Assembly: GCF_051251565.1 (NCBI RefSeq)
Contig: NZ_JBPOFB010000002.1
Coordinates: forward strand, 186,001-250,000
DNA: 64,000 nt
Source: Marivita sp051251565
Lineage (GTDB): Bacteria > Pseudomonadota > Alphaproteobacteria > Rhodobacterales > Rhodobacteraceae
Direction of reading: 5' to 3'
The position numbers and the translations under genes are program-made. The notes under the pieces are model-generated. The model was not told where the DNA came from and made no database searches. It saw only the letters and a program-made list of their open reading frames with translations. Shown in pieces: positions 25,323 to 33,519 of this stretch. Numbering within the stretch: position 1 is the first letter of the stretch; each line of letters begins with the position of its first letter.

Positions 25323-26126
25323 TCACACCGTGGTCAGGTCAATACCCGGCGCGGTTGCGACAAAAAACGGATTGGCAAATGTCGGCTTGCCATAGGTCAA
25401 CGTTTGCAGATTATCCAACCGTAAAACCTGCCCACCTGCACCGGTCAGTACTGCGTGACCTGCGGCTGTATCCCATTCCATCGTGCGTCCAAGCCGGGGG
25501 TAAAAATCTGCCTCGCCGGTGGCCACAAGACAGAACTTGAGCGACGATCCCGCGCTCTTGCTATCCTTGACCGCATAGCGGTTGATATAGTCATCGGTTG
25601 CCTGATCGCGGTGTGATTTCGATGCCACCACCATCAGCGCGTCCGTGTCCGGCGTCGACACATGAATTGGGGTTGTTGCGCCAATGGTGTCCTTGGCAAA
25701 ATCGCCGGTCTCTTCAACGCTTTGGCCGGTTGCATCGGTGTAAAACAAACGGTCTTTGGCGGGCGCATAGACAACGCCGCGCGTTGGTACACCGTCTTCG
25801 ACAAGCGCGATATTGACGGTGAAATCGCCGCGCCGGTGAATGAATTCCTTGGTGCCATCCAACGGATCAACAATCAGGAAATCGCGTGCGGTCAATTTAT
25901 GCGTGTCGGCCTGTTCTTCGGTGATCAACGCCAGTTCTGGAAATGCCGCGCGCAGCCCTGCCGAGATCAGCGCATCGGCGGCTTCATCTGCCGCTGTCAC
26001 CGGGCTGTCATCCGATTTTGCGCGCACGTTGAAATCATCGGCATGGTAGATTTCCATAATCTTATCGCCCGCTTGGAGCGCAAGACGGCGCATGGCGTGC
26101 ATCAGTGCATCATAGTTTATGGCCAT
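25323..26126 (-). CDS. cysQ: 3'(2'),5'-bisphosphate nucleotidase CysQ
   Basis: This 267-residue inositol monophosphatase-fold enzyme hydrolyses PAP to AMP. Metal-binding motifs: ITEEQADTHK near residue 68, VDPLDGTKEFIHRRGDFTVN near 88-107, and the C-terminal EWDTAAGHAVLTGAGG. The DGTKEF form and the following RRGDFTVNIAL are typical of CysQ rather than SuhB. It heads the minus-strand polysaccharide run that ends with the sulfotransferase; PAP is the product of PAPS-dependent sulfation, so the linkage is meaningful. It is divergent from the KpsM-like permease. Confidence 0.92.
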   Translation of the reverse strand: MAINYDALMHAMRRLALQAGDKIMEIYHADDFNVRAKSDDSPVTAADEAADALISAGLRAAFPELALITEEQADTHKLTARDFLIVDPLDGTKEFIHRRGDFTVNIALVEDGVPTRGVVYAPAKDRLFYTDATGQSVEETGDFAKDTIGATTPIHVSTPDTDALMVVASKSHRDQATDDYINRYAVKDSKSAGSSLKFCLVATGEADFYPRLGRTMEWDTAAGHAVLTGAGGQVLRLDNLQTLTYGKPTFANPFFVATAPGIDLTTV

Positions 26127-26141
26127 CTGTCCTCACGTCGA

Positions 26142-26170
26142 TTGATTTAAAAACGCGCCTCTCTTATCAT
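26142..26170 (+). promoter_or_regulatory. Candidate sigma-70 promoter of the export permease
   Basis: TTGATT (26142-26147) and TATCAT (26165-26170, five of six consensus bases) are separated by 17 bases, in the gap between the divergent cysQ and permease genes. The permease ATG is 75 bases further on. Confidence 0.5.
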
Positions 26171-26245
26171 CTGCTTAAGAAATGTCCGCAACAACAGTCA
26201 GGCAAACTGGCGAAAAAACGCGGGCTGAGGCAAAGGCGAGCAACA

Positions 26246-27076
26246 ATGTTTCAGAAAACGGCTCCGATGAACCGGGCGGCTTCGGCTGTGAATATTGCCG
26301 AACTCATCTATCACAACACGGTCCGTGCGATCCGAAAGACGCATGGCAACGCGTTCATGTCCATTGCGATGAGCGTGTTTCAATCACTTATGTTCGTGCT
26401 CTTCTTCTATGCGATGTTCACGATCATGGGCATCAAGGGCATGGCCCTACGTGGTGATTTCGTGATCTTCCTGCTTACCGGGATTTTCATGTTCATGACC
26501 CACAACAAGGCGGTTGGCGCTGTCCTGGGAAGCGAGGGACCCTCCAGTCCGATGATGCAGCACGCGCCGATGAACACGTTTATCTCGATCGCGGCGGGCA
26601 TGCTTTCGACGCTCTACATCCAGATGCTCGCGGTGTTCTTTATCCTGTTTGTCTATGACGTGGCCATGAATCCCAATGTGCTCAAGGAAATCGTTGATCC
26701 GGTGCCGGTCATGGGCATGCTGCTTTTGTCGTGGTTCTCGGGCGGTGCTGTGGGCCTCGTGTTCTTGGCGATGAAGCCGTGGTTTCCCGGCCTGACCGGA
26801 ACGCTGTCCACGCTTTATAAACGGGCCAACATGATTGCCTCGGGCAAGATGTTTGTCGCAAATTCCCTGCCGTCCTTCATGATTGCCATGTTTGACTGGA
26901 ATCCGCTGTTTCACACGATTGATCAGGCGCGTGGTTTTGCGTTCATCAATTACGTGCCGCGCAACAGCAATTGGGAATACGTGATGTACCTGTCGCTGAC
27001 ATTGGTGATGATCGGCCTTATGGGCGAATTTTACACCCGCAGGCATGTGTCCGCATCGTGGTTCGCGCGTCGCTGA
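26246..27076 (+). CDS. ABC-2 type permease, KpsM-like polysaccharide export
   Basis: This 276-residue integral membrane protein has about six hydrophobic segments (for example residues 40-60 MSVFQSLMFVLFFYAMFTIM, and VIFLLTGIFMFM, LAVFFILFVYDVAM, GMLLLSWFSGGAVGLVFLAM, YLSLTLVMIGLMGEFYTRRH) and the ABC-2 layout of capsule exporters, including the conserved WNPLFHTIDQARGFAF before the last helix. No ATPase gene is next to it. The ATG at 26246 follows AAAGGCGAG; the ORF upstream lacks a signal for an earlier start. The location suggests export of the glycan made by the adjacent cluster, which is inference. Confidence 0.85.
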   Translation: MFQKTAPMNRAASAVNIAELIYHNTVRAIRKTHGNAFMSIAMSVFQSLMFVLFFYAMFTIMGIKGMALRGDFVIFLLTGIFMFMTHNKAVGAVLGSEGPSSPMMQHAPMNTFISIAAGMLSTLYIQMLAVFFILFVYDVAMNPNVLKEIVDPVPVMGMLLLSWFSGGAVGLVFLAMKPWFPGLTGTLSTLYKRANMIASGKMFVANSLPSFMIAMFDWNPLFHTIDQARGFAFINYVPRNSNWEYVMYLSLTLVMIGLMGEFYTRRHVSASWFARR

Positions 27077-27679
27077 TCAGGTCACAACCCGCAGCGTCAG
27101 ATTGATCCGTCCGCCTTTGGGTAGCAGGGTCGCGCTTTGCGCGCGCACCCGGTCGATCCCGTGATGGGTGGTCCGCGCAGCGCCGGCCATCACAACCACA
27201 TCCCCGGACCGAAGCCAGACCGACTCGGTTTTGCCGCCGCGCGTCTGGTTGCCCATCCGAAACAGCGCTTCATCCCCAAGGGATACGGACACCACCGGTT
27301 GTGACAAATCGGCCTCGTCTTTGTCCTGATGCATGCCCATCTTGGCGGTCGCGTCATACCAGTTGATCAGGCAGCATTCCGGTGACCGGGCGTCTGGCAC
27401 CAGATCGTGCCACATGTTTATCAGCATATCCGGGATTGCAGGCCATGGCTGTCCCGAAGGGTGCACCGGTTCATAGCGGTACCCCGCCCTGTCGCTGACC
27501 CAACCGAACTGCCCAGCCGCGCTCATCCGCACCGACATGGGGGTGCCGCGCGGCGTGACAGGCCGCACAAGCGGTGCCTGGACAAGGCATGCGCGCAATA
27601 GATCGACCAGCCGCCGTTGATCGACTCCCGTGAAATATCCCAAATGTATGTCGAAGTCGCGGACGCGCAAAACAGCCAT
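27077..27679 (-). CDS. alkB: Alpha-ketoglutarate-dependent dioxygenase AlkB
   Basis: This 200-residue Fe(II) dioxygenase repairs 1-methyladenine and 3-methylcytosine in DNA by oxidative demethylation. Iron ligands are His and Asp in NWYDATAKMGMHQDKDEADL near residue 115 and the distal His in TTHHGIDRV; the arginine that binds 2-oxoglutarate is in GRINLTLRVV at the C-terminus. The length is close to that of E. coli AlkB (216). Its stop abuts the permease stop to form TGATCA, with zero intergenic bases. Confidence 0.95.
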   Translation of the reverse strand: MAVLRVRDFDIHLGYFTGVDQRRLVDLLRACLVQAPLVRPVTPRGTPMSVRMSAAGQFGWVSDRAGYRYEPVHPSGQPWPAIPDMLINMWHDLVPDARSPECCLINWYDATAKMGMHQDKDEADLSQPVVSVSLGDEALFRMGNQTRGGKTESVWLRSGDVVVMAGAARTTHHGIDRVRAQSATLLPKGGRINLTLRVVT

Positions 27680-27748
27680 GTCGCAAGAATAAGTGCTTCA
27701 AACTGGAAACACATACCGAATTTTCAGAAATTCACGGTACCTGCGGCG

Positions 27749-27777
27749 CTTGCAGGCGTCTTGATGCCTCCTTATAT
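27749..27777 (+). promoter_or_regulatory. Sigma-32 (RpoH) heat-shock promoter of dnaK
   Basis: CTTG (27749-27752) and CTTATAT (27771-27777) are 18 bases apart, which matches the alphaproteobacterial RpoH consensus CTTG-N17/18-CYTATNT. It lies about 110 bases before the dnaK ATG. No CIRCE-type repeat was seen here. Confidence 0.8.
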
Positions 27778-27887
27778 ACCCACCGGACCCGCTGACGGGT
27801 AACGTCAGTGGATTGAAATGCGGGGCGGGATGCCGGAATGGGTCATCGTCTCGTGACATCGCCTTAAGATATGAAGGGATCGAAAAC

Positions 27888-29807
27888 ATGGCCAAAGTGA
27901 TTGGTATTGACCTCGGTACAACCAACAGCTGCGTCGCGATCATGGATGGATCGCAACCGCGCGTGATTGAAAATGCCGAAGGCGCACGGACAACCCCGTC
28001 CATCGTGGCATTCACCGACGACGAACGCCTCGTCGGCCAGCCTGCAAAGCGTCAGGCTGTCACCAACCCCGAAAACACTGTCTTTGGCGTGAAGCGTCTG
28101 ATCGGTCGTCGGAACGACGATCCGGATCTGGCCAAGGACCGCAAGAACATGCCGTTTGAAGTGATTGATGGCGGCAATGGCGACGCATGGGTGCAAGCAA
28201 AGGGCGACAAATATTCGCCCTCGCAAATCTCGGCTGTCATCCTGCAAAAGATGAAAGAAACCGCCGAATCGTACCTTGGCGAAGAAGTGACGCAAGCGGT
28301 CATCACCGTGCCTGCGTATTTCAACGACGCACAGCGCCAGGCGACCAAGGATGCGGGCAAGATTGCCGGCCTCGAAGTGCTGCGGATCATCAACGAGCCG
28401 ACAGCCGCGGCGTTGGCCTATGGCCTCGACAAAAAAGAAGCCCGCACCATCGCGGTTTATGACCTTGGCGGTGGCACATTTGACGTGACCATCCTTGAAA
28501 TCGACGATGGTCTGTTCGAAGTGAAATCCACCAACGGTGACACGTTCCTGGGTGGCGAAGACTTTGACATGCGGATTGTCAACTTCCTTGCTGACCAGTT
28601 CAAAAAGGACAATGGCGTCGATCTGACCAAAGATAAGATGGCGCTTCAGCGTCTTAAGGAAGCGGCGGAAAAGGCCAAGATCGAACTCAGCTCGTCGAGC
28701 CAAACCGAGATCAACCAGCCGTTCATCTCGATGGACGGGAAAACCGGACAGCCGCTGCACCTTGTTATGAAGCTGACTCGCGCCAAGCTGGAAAGCCTTG
28801 TGGGTGATCTTATCAAGGCATCAATGAAGCCCTGTGCTGCCGCGTTGAAAGACGCCGGTCTAAGCACGTCCGACATTGACGAAGTCGTGCTGGTTGGCGG
28901 TATGACCCGTATGCCCCGCGTTGTTGAAGAAGTGACCAAGTTCTTCGGCAAAGAGCCCCACAAGGGTGTGAACCCGGACGAAGTTGTGGCGCTGGGTGCT
29001 GCGATTCAGGCAGGTGTTCTGCAAGGTGACGTGAAGGACGTTGTCCTGCTCGACGTGACGCCGCTGTCGCTGGGTATCGAAACGCTGGGCGGTGTGTTCA
29101 CACGCTTGATCGACCGCAACACCACGATCCCGACCAAGAAGTCGCAGATTTTCTCGACAGCCGAAGACAACCAGAACGCTGTGACGATCCGGGTGTTCCA
29201 GGGCGAACGTGAAATGGCGGCTGACAACAAGATGCTTGGTCAGTTCAACCTCGAAGACATCCCACCCGCACCGCGCGGCATGCCGCAGATCGAAGTGACG
29301 TTCGACATCGACGCCAATGGCATCGTGTCCGTGTCGGCCAAGGACAAAGGAACCGGCAAGACGCAGAACATCACCATCCAGGCATCGGGTGGCCTGTCGG
29401 ATGAGGACATCGAAAAGATGGTCCAAGACGCAGAAGCCAACGCCGAGGCGGACAAGGACCGCCGCGAAATGGTCGAAGCTCGCAACCAGGCCGAAAGCCT
29501 CATTCACTCGACCGAAAAGTCGGTGGAAGAACACGGAGACAAGGTCGATCCGACCACAGTTGAAGTGATCGAATTGGCCATTGCGGCGCTCAAGGACGAT
29601 TTGGAGGATGAAAAATCCACAGCCGACAAGATCAAGTCGGGCATTCAGAACGTGACCGAAGCGGCCATGAAACTGGGCGAAGCGATCTACAAGAACCAAG
29701 CTGAGGATGGCGACGCGGAACCCGCAGCAGCCGACCGTGGCGGTGACAACGATGACAGCATCGTCGATGCCGATTTCGAAGATCTCGACGACAACAAGCG
29801 CGCCTGA
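27888..29807 (+). CDS. dnaK: Chaperone protein DnaK (Hsp70)
   Basis: This 639-residue ATP-dependent chaperone has the nucleotide-binding motifs VIGIDLGTTNSCVAIMDG at the N-terminus, IAVYDLGGGTFDVTIL near residue 195 and VVLVGGMTRMPRVVEEV near 335, then the substrate-binding domain and an acidic C-terminal tail (DADFEDLDDN). It works with DnaJ, encoded 77 bases downstream, and GrpE, not in this window. AAGGGA precedes the ATG at 27888; the longer ORF is not supported. Confidence 0.98.
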   Translation: MAKVIGIDLGTTNSCVAIMDGSQPRVIENAEGARTTPSIVAFTDDERLVGQPAKRQAVTNPENTVFGVKRLIGRRNDDPDLAKDRKNMPFEVIDGGNGDAWVQAKGDKYSPSQISAVILQKMKETAESYLGEEVTQAVITVPAYFNDAQRQATKDAGKIAGLEVLRIINEPTAAALAYGLDKKEARTIAVYDLGGGTFDVTILEIDDGLFEVKSTNGDTFLGGEDFDMRIVNFLADQFKKDNGVDLTKDKMALQRLKEAAEKAKIELSSSSQTEINQPFISMDGKTGQPLHLVMKLTRAKLESLVGDLIKASMKPCAAALKDAGLSTSDIDEVVLVGGMTRMPRVVEEVTKFFGKEPHKGVNPDEVVALGAAIQAGVLQGDVKDVVLLDVTPLSLGIETLGGVFTRLIDRNTTIPTKKSQIFSTAEDNQNAVTIRVFQGEREMAADNKMLGQFNLEDIPPAPRGMPQIEVTFDIDANGIVSVSAKDKGTGKTQNITIQASGGLSDEDIEKMVQDAEANAEADKDRREMVEARNQAESLIHSTEKSVEEHGDKVDPTTVEVIELAIAALKDDLEDEKSTADKIKSGIQNVTEAAMKLGEAIYKNQAEDGDAEPAAADRGGDNDDSIVDADFEDLDDNKRA

Positions 29808-29832
29808 CGCTTGTTGGGCGGAACTGAAATGG

Positions 29833-29862
29833 GGCCGGACCGGACACCGGGCCGGCCTCTTT
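29833..29862 (+). terminator. Hairpin between dnaK and dnaJ
   Basis: GGCCGG (29833-29838) pairs with CCGGCC (29852-29857), with an inner CCGG-ACA-CCGG stem and one A-G mismatch, then TCTTT. It could act as a partial terminator or a stabiliser of the dnaK mRNA that lowers dnaJ expression. Confidence 0.45.
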
Positions 29863-29884
29863 CGTTCCGGCAAAGGAGGGCATG

Positions 29885-31039
29885 ATGTCCAAACGTGACT
29901 ATTACGATGTGCTCGGCATCAAAAAAGGCGCCGCTGCTGACGAAATCAAGAAAGCCTATCGCACCAAAGCGAAAGAGCTGCATCCAGATCGCAACGCAGA
30001 CAACCCCAAGGCCGAAGACCAATTCAAAGAAGCGAACGAAGCCTACGAGGTTCTCAAGGACGCGGACAAGAAAGCCGCGTATGACCGCTACGGCCATGCC
30101 GCGTTTGAGGGTGGCATGGGCGGCGGCGGTGGGCGTCCCAGTGGGTTCGGCGGCGGGCAGGGCGATTTTGCCAGTGCGTTCTCGGACGTGTTTGACGACC
30201 TGTTTGGTGACATGATGGGCGGCGGGCGCGGTGGCGGTGGACGCCAACGTGCCTCGCGTGGGGCTGACCTGCGGTACAACCTGCGCGTGACGCTCGAAGA
30301 CGCCTATGCCGGCATCCAGAAGACCATTCAGGTACCGACTTCTGTTCAATGTGGGTCTTGCACGGGTTCGGGTGCGGAAGGCGGGGCTGAGCCGACAACC
30401 TGCCCGACCTGCTCCGGCATGGGCAAAGTCCGCGCGACACAGGGATTCTTTACCGTTGAACGCACCTGTCCAACCTGTTCGGGTCTGGGCCAGACGATCA
30501 AGAACCCGTGCAAGGAATGTTCTGGTGCGGGGCGTGTCCACAAGGAACGCGCGCTGTCCGTCAACATTCCCAAAGGGGTCGAAACCGGGACTCGTATCCG
30601 GCTTGCCGGCGAAGGCGAAGCAGGCCTGCGCGGTGGGCCTCCGGGCGATCTTTATATCTTCATCGAGGTGGCGCAGCATGAACTGTTTGAACGCGACGGT
30701 GTGCATCTGCATTGCCGTGTGCCCGTTTCGATGATCGTGGCCGCGCTGGGAGGCAATATCGAAGTGCCCACGATCGACGGTGGCCGCAGCCGCGTTGCCA
30801 TTCCCAATGGCAGCCAATCTGGCCGTCAGATGCGCCTGCGTGCCAAAGGCATGCCTGCGCTGCGCGGGGCTGGACAGGGGGATATGTTTATCGAACTGGC
30901 TGTGGAAACACCGGTCAACCTCACGTCAAGACAGAAAGACCTGCTGCGCGAATTCGAAGACCTCAGTGAAGATAACAACCCGGAATCAAAGAGCTTTTTC
31001 AAGTCTGTAAAGGGCTTTTGGGATTCCATGAAAGGCTGA
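29885..31039 (+). CDS. dnaJ: Chaperone protein DnaJ (Hsp40)
   Basis: This 384-residue co-chaperone stimulates DnaK ATPase. The J domain (1-70) has the essential His-Pro-Asp in KELHPDRNADNPK; a Gly-rich linker follows (GMGGGGGRPSGFGGGQGD); the zinc domain (about 145-205) has four Cys-x2-Cys-x-Gly repeats (CGSCTGSG, CPTCSGMG, CPTCSGLG, CKECSGAG); then the C-terminal substrate-binding domains. Two ATGs are in tandem; AAAGGAGG is better spaced for the one at 29885. A strong terminator follows. Confidence 0.97.
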   Translation: MSKRDYYDVLGIKKGAAADEIKKAYRTKAKELHPDRNADNPKAEDQFKEANEAYEVLKDADKKAAYDRYGHAAFEGGMGGGGGRPSGFGGGQGDFASAFSDVFDDLFGDMMGGGRGGGGRQRASRGADLRYNLRVTLEDAYAGIQKTIQVPTSVQCGSCTGSGAEGGAEPTTCPTCSGMGKVRATQGFFTVERTCPTCSGLGQTIKNPCKECSGAGRVHKERALSVNIPKGVETGTRIRLAGEGEAGLRGGPPGDLYIFIEVAQHELFERDGVHLHCRVPVSMIVAALGGNIEVPTIDGGRSRVAIPNGSQSGRQMRLRAKGMPALRGAGQGDMFIELAVETPVNLTSRQKDLLREFEDLSEDNNPESKSFFKSVKGFWDSMKG

Positions 31040-31048
31040 TGGCATGTT

Positions 31049-31077
31049 GGCCCCGGACATGTTCCGGGGCCGCTTTT
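31049..31077 (+). terminator. Rho-independent terminator of dnaK-dnaJ
   Basis: A perfect 9-bp stem GGCCCCGGA (31049-31057) / TCCGGGGCC (31063-31071) with loop CATGT is followed by GCTTTT, 10 bases after the dnaJ stop. Confidence 0.9.
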
Positions 31078-31101
31078 CAGCATCAATTACTATGCTGAAA
31101 A
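31074..31101. repeat. Perfect 10-bp inverted repeat upstream of radC
   Basis: TTTTCAGCAT (31074-31083) and ATGCTGAAAA (31092-31101) around 8 bases. It starts in the T-run of the dnaJ terminator. It may be a second RNA hairpin or an operator for radC. Confidence 0.55.
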
Positions 31102-31111
31102 TGCAACTCTG

Positions 31112-31126
31112 TTAGTGTTTCTTTAA
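31112..31126 (+). promoter_or_regulatory. CtrA-like box upstream of radC
   Basis: TTAG-N7-TTAA (31112-31126) matches the CtrA consensus TTAA-N7-TTAA in seven of eight positions and lies 25 bases before the radC start. CtrA is known to control competence and gene-transfer-agent uptake genes in Rhodobacteraceae. Confidence 0.4.
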
Positions 31127-31150
31127 GAGCTTCGGGTCCATCGTAATGGC

Positions 31151-31927
31151 ATGGTGCGCTCTCGTTCTTCACAACCCTCTTTGTTCGAAACTGCCGCGCT
31201 TGCCCCGACGCTGCCGTTGGCAGAACCTGTCGTGCCACCATCCCGTGCCAAGCAACCGTCCTACATCGGGGGGCATCGCAAACGCCTGCGCAACCGCTTC
31301 CTTGTCGGCGGTGCAGAGCCGCTGCCTGATTATGAGCTGCTGGAACTGGTGCTGTTTCGATCCCTGAAAAATGGCGATGTCAAACCTATCGCGCACCGGC
31401 TTATCAAAACTTTTGGTGATTTTAATCGTGTAGTATCGGCCCCCATCGAACGCCTGAAAGAGGTGGATGGTATTGGCCCTGAAGTCGCGCTTGACCTCAA
31501 ACTGATAGAGGCGGCAACCCACCGAATGTCGCAAGGCAAAGTCCTTAAACGGCCCGTCCTCTCAAGCTGGAACGCCCTGCTTGACTATTGCCGCGTGACA
31601 ATGGCTCACCGTGAAACTGAACAGTTTCGCATCCTCTTTCTTGACCGCAAGAACGTGCTGATTGCTGATGAAATGCAGTCCAAGGGCACGGTTGATCATG
31701 TTCCTGTCTACCCACGCGAGGTGATCAAACGCGCGCTAGACCTCAACGCCAGTGCGGTGATCCTTGTGCACAACCACCCTTCGGGTGACCCAACGCCCTC
31801 AACTGCGGATATCGACATGACGGAACAAATCTCTCGCGCCTGCGATGCGGTTGGCATTGTCGTACATGACCATCTCATCATCGGAAAATCCAAGGAGGTA
31901 AGCTTTAAATCCGAGGGCCATCTTTAA
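31151..31927 (+). CDS. radC: RadC-family JAMM/MPN protein
   Basis: This 258-residue protein has an N-terminal helix-hairpin-helix-like region (LKEVDGIGPEVALDLKLIEA near residue 100) and a C-terminal RadC domain whose JAMM metal motif is intact: VILVHNHPSGDPTPSTADID (His-x-His-x10-Asp). The first 40 residues are a low-complexity proline-rich tail. Despite the name, a direct repair role is doubtful; in related bacteria the gene is grouped with natural transformation functions. The gene is preceded by a CtrA-like box and an inverted repeat. It is convergent with the PstS/OmpA gene. Confidence 0.93.
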   Translation: MVRSRSSQPSLFETAALAPTLPLAEPVVPPSRAKQPSYIGGHRKRLRNRFLVGGAEPLPDYELLELVLFRSLKNGDVKPIAHRLIKTFGDFNRVVSAPIERLKEVDGIGPEVALDLKLIEAATHRMSQGKVLKRPVLSSWNALLDYCRVTMAHRETEQFRILFLDRKNVLIADEMQSKGTVDHVPVYPREVIKRALDLNASAVILVHNHPSGDPTPSTADIDMTEQISRACDAVGIVVHDHLIIGKSKEVSFKSEGHL

Positions 31928-31935
31928 GCTGATAC

Positions 31936-33495
31936 CTACCGCACCCAAACTTCGACCCGGCGGTTCACCTGACGTCCCCAACTGGTGTCGTCGCAGGCCA
32001 TTGGCATAGCCTCACCAAACGCGTCGGTCGATAGACGCACCTGAGACAGGTTTGATACCTCGACGGCTGCCTCAATCGCCTGTTTAACCGCCTGTGCGCG
32101 TTGTTGCGCGATGCGCAGATTGCCGTCCGCTGGGCCTTCGCCATCTGAAAACCCGACAAACACCAAGAGCCGCCCGTCATACACCCCCGCCTCAATCGCT
32201 TGCGCCAGTTGCTGTACGTTGGACCGCGATTGCGCGTCCAACCGCGCTGCGCCTGCTTCGAAGCGGAACGACGTTGACAACCGCCGTAGTGGGTTCAACG
32301 TGGTAACCATCTGCTTGAGCGTAGCCAGTCCGTCATCCCCTTCGGCCACGCGAATCGCATTGGCGAACCGGTCACCCTGTGCGTTGATCGCAATTTCCTC
32401 GGGCGCCTGATCGACAAAACCTGCCCGCCGCGTGATGATTTGCGCAGGCCCTGTCCGGGTATAAGCCAAGAAATCGCGTGCAAGTTTGGGCAGACGCCGC
32501 GCGGGAATGTAAAGAAACATCGGTGCAGTCAGAGGATAATCCTCGGTTTTGATGGTCAATCGGTTCGCACGAAGCTGAAACCCGCAGGGGCCACTCAGGG
32601 CAAGTGGTTTGCTGTTGCCGATCTCGGAATAGCTGGCCACCCCGATGGCAAGTTGATCATCTGCCACGGCCTGCGCCAGCGCGGGATTCGTCGCATGCCG
32701 GATCACGTCTTCAATCAGCGGCACACCTGCCTGTTTCATCACCCGGTCGTCTACCGCCTGCGCGATTCCGGATTGAACGTCCCGCATATGGATCGAAATC
32801 GGGGCATCCGCGCCGCCCAACGTGCGCCAATTGTCGATCTCGCCGGACAGGACGCGGGCCAAATCTGACACTGACAGGGATGACACGGGGTTGGTCGGTG
32901 ACACGATCACCGTCATCGCATCCAGCGCTAGAACTCGGCTGCGATTCACGTCGTCCAACTGTCCCAAACCGACCTCAGCCGCGAGATCGAGTTCACCGGG
33001 GCGGATTTCGCGCAGCGCCATCACAAGGTCTGCCTCATCGGCCAACAGATCGGCAAAGCCTTCGTCGGTGCTTGATACGCGAAACTGAAACCGGGCAACT
33101 GGCGGCGCGCCATCTGCTGGCGCCAAGACGTATTCGAAATGCGTCTCGTCCGTGTTGACCCGTTTGGCTTTGAGACCGTTTTGCAAAGCAAACCCTTCAA
33201 CAAGCGCGGGCATCAGCACGTCACCCACTGTTGAAGAGCCTGAGATCGAAAGCTCTGCCACGAAATCGGTCAAAGACGGGCATCCCGGCCCTTCGCAGAG
33301 AACACCAGACCCATCGACCGTGAGTTCGCCGTATTGTGTTTCGACCCTGTAGAATTCGCCATCAAAGCCCAGCAACGTGCCTGACAACTCGATAGCCCCG
33401 TCGCGCGACCGCAGGGTCACGTCATCCGCCGTTGCCGAAGCCGCGGTGATCGAAAGGAAAAGTGCGGCCCAAAGTGCCGCACAGACATAGTTCAT
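31936..33495 (-). CDS. PstS-like phosphate-binding/OmpA-domain fusion protein
   Basis: This 519-residue periplasmic protein has a signal peptide (residues 1-23). Residues 75-350 resemble a PstS-type solute-binding protein: ELSISGSSTVGDVLMPALVE at the start, DAMTVIVSPTNPVSSLSVSD, then LARVLSGEIDNWRTLGG. Residues 395-519 form an OmpA-like peptidoglycan-binding domain (LSTSFRFEAGAARLDAQSRS, LLVFVGFSDGEGPADGN, LRIAQQRAQAVKQAI, WGRQVNRRVEVWVR). The fusion could hold a ligand-binding module at the cell wall. No pst transport genes are nearby, so uptake is not implied. It starts 24 bases after the next upstream gene ends, so the two form an operon. Confidence 0.88.
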   Translation of the reverse strand: MNYVCAALWAALFLSITAASATADDVTLRSRDGAIELSGTLLGFDGEFYRVETQYGELTVDGSGVLCEGPGCPSLTDFVAELSISGSSTVGDVLMPALVEGFALQNGLKAKRVNTDETHFEYVLAPADGAPPVARFQFRVSSTDEGFADLLADEADLVMALREIRPGELDLAAEVGLGQLDDVNRSRVLALDAMTVIVSPTNPVSSLSVSDLARVLSGEIDNWRTLGGADAPISIHMRDVQSGIAQAVDDRVMKQAGVPLIEDVIRHATNPALAQAVADDQLAIGVASYSEIGNSKPLALSGPCGFQLRANRLTIKTEDYPLTAPMFLYIPARRLPKLARDFLAYTRTGPAQIITRRAGFVDQAPEEIAINAQGDRFANAIRVAEGDDGLATLKQMVTTLNPLRRLSTSFRFEAGAARLDAQSRSNVQQLAQAIEAGVYDGRLLVFVGFSDGEGPADGNLRIAQQRAQAVKQAIEAAVEVSNLSQVRLSTDAFGEAMPMACDDTSWGRQVNRRVEVWVR

Positions 33496-33519
33496 GAAAA
33501 GCGCCTTTGATCCGCCCGC

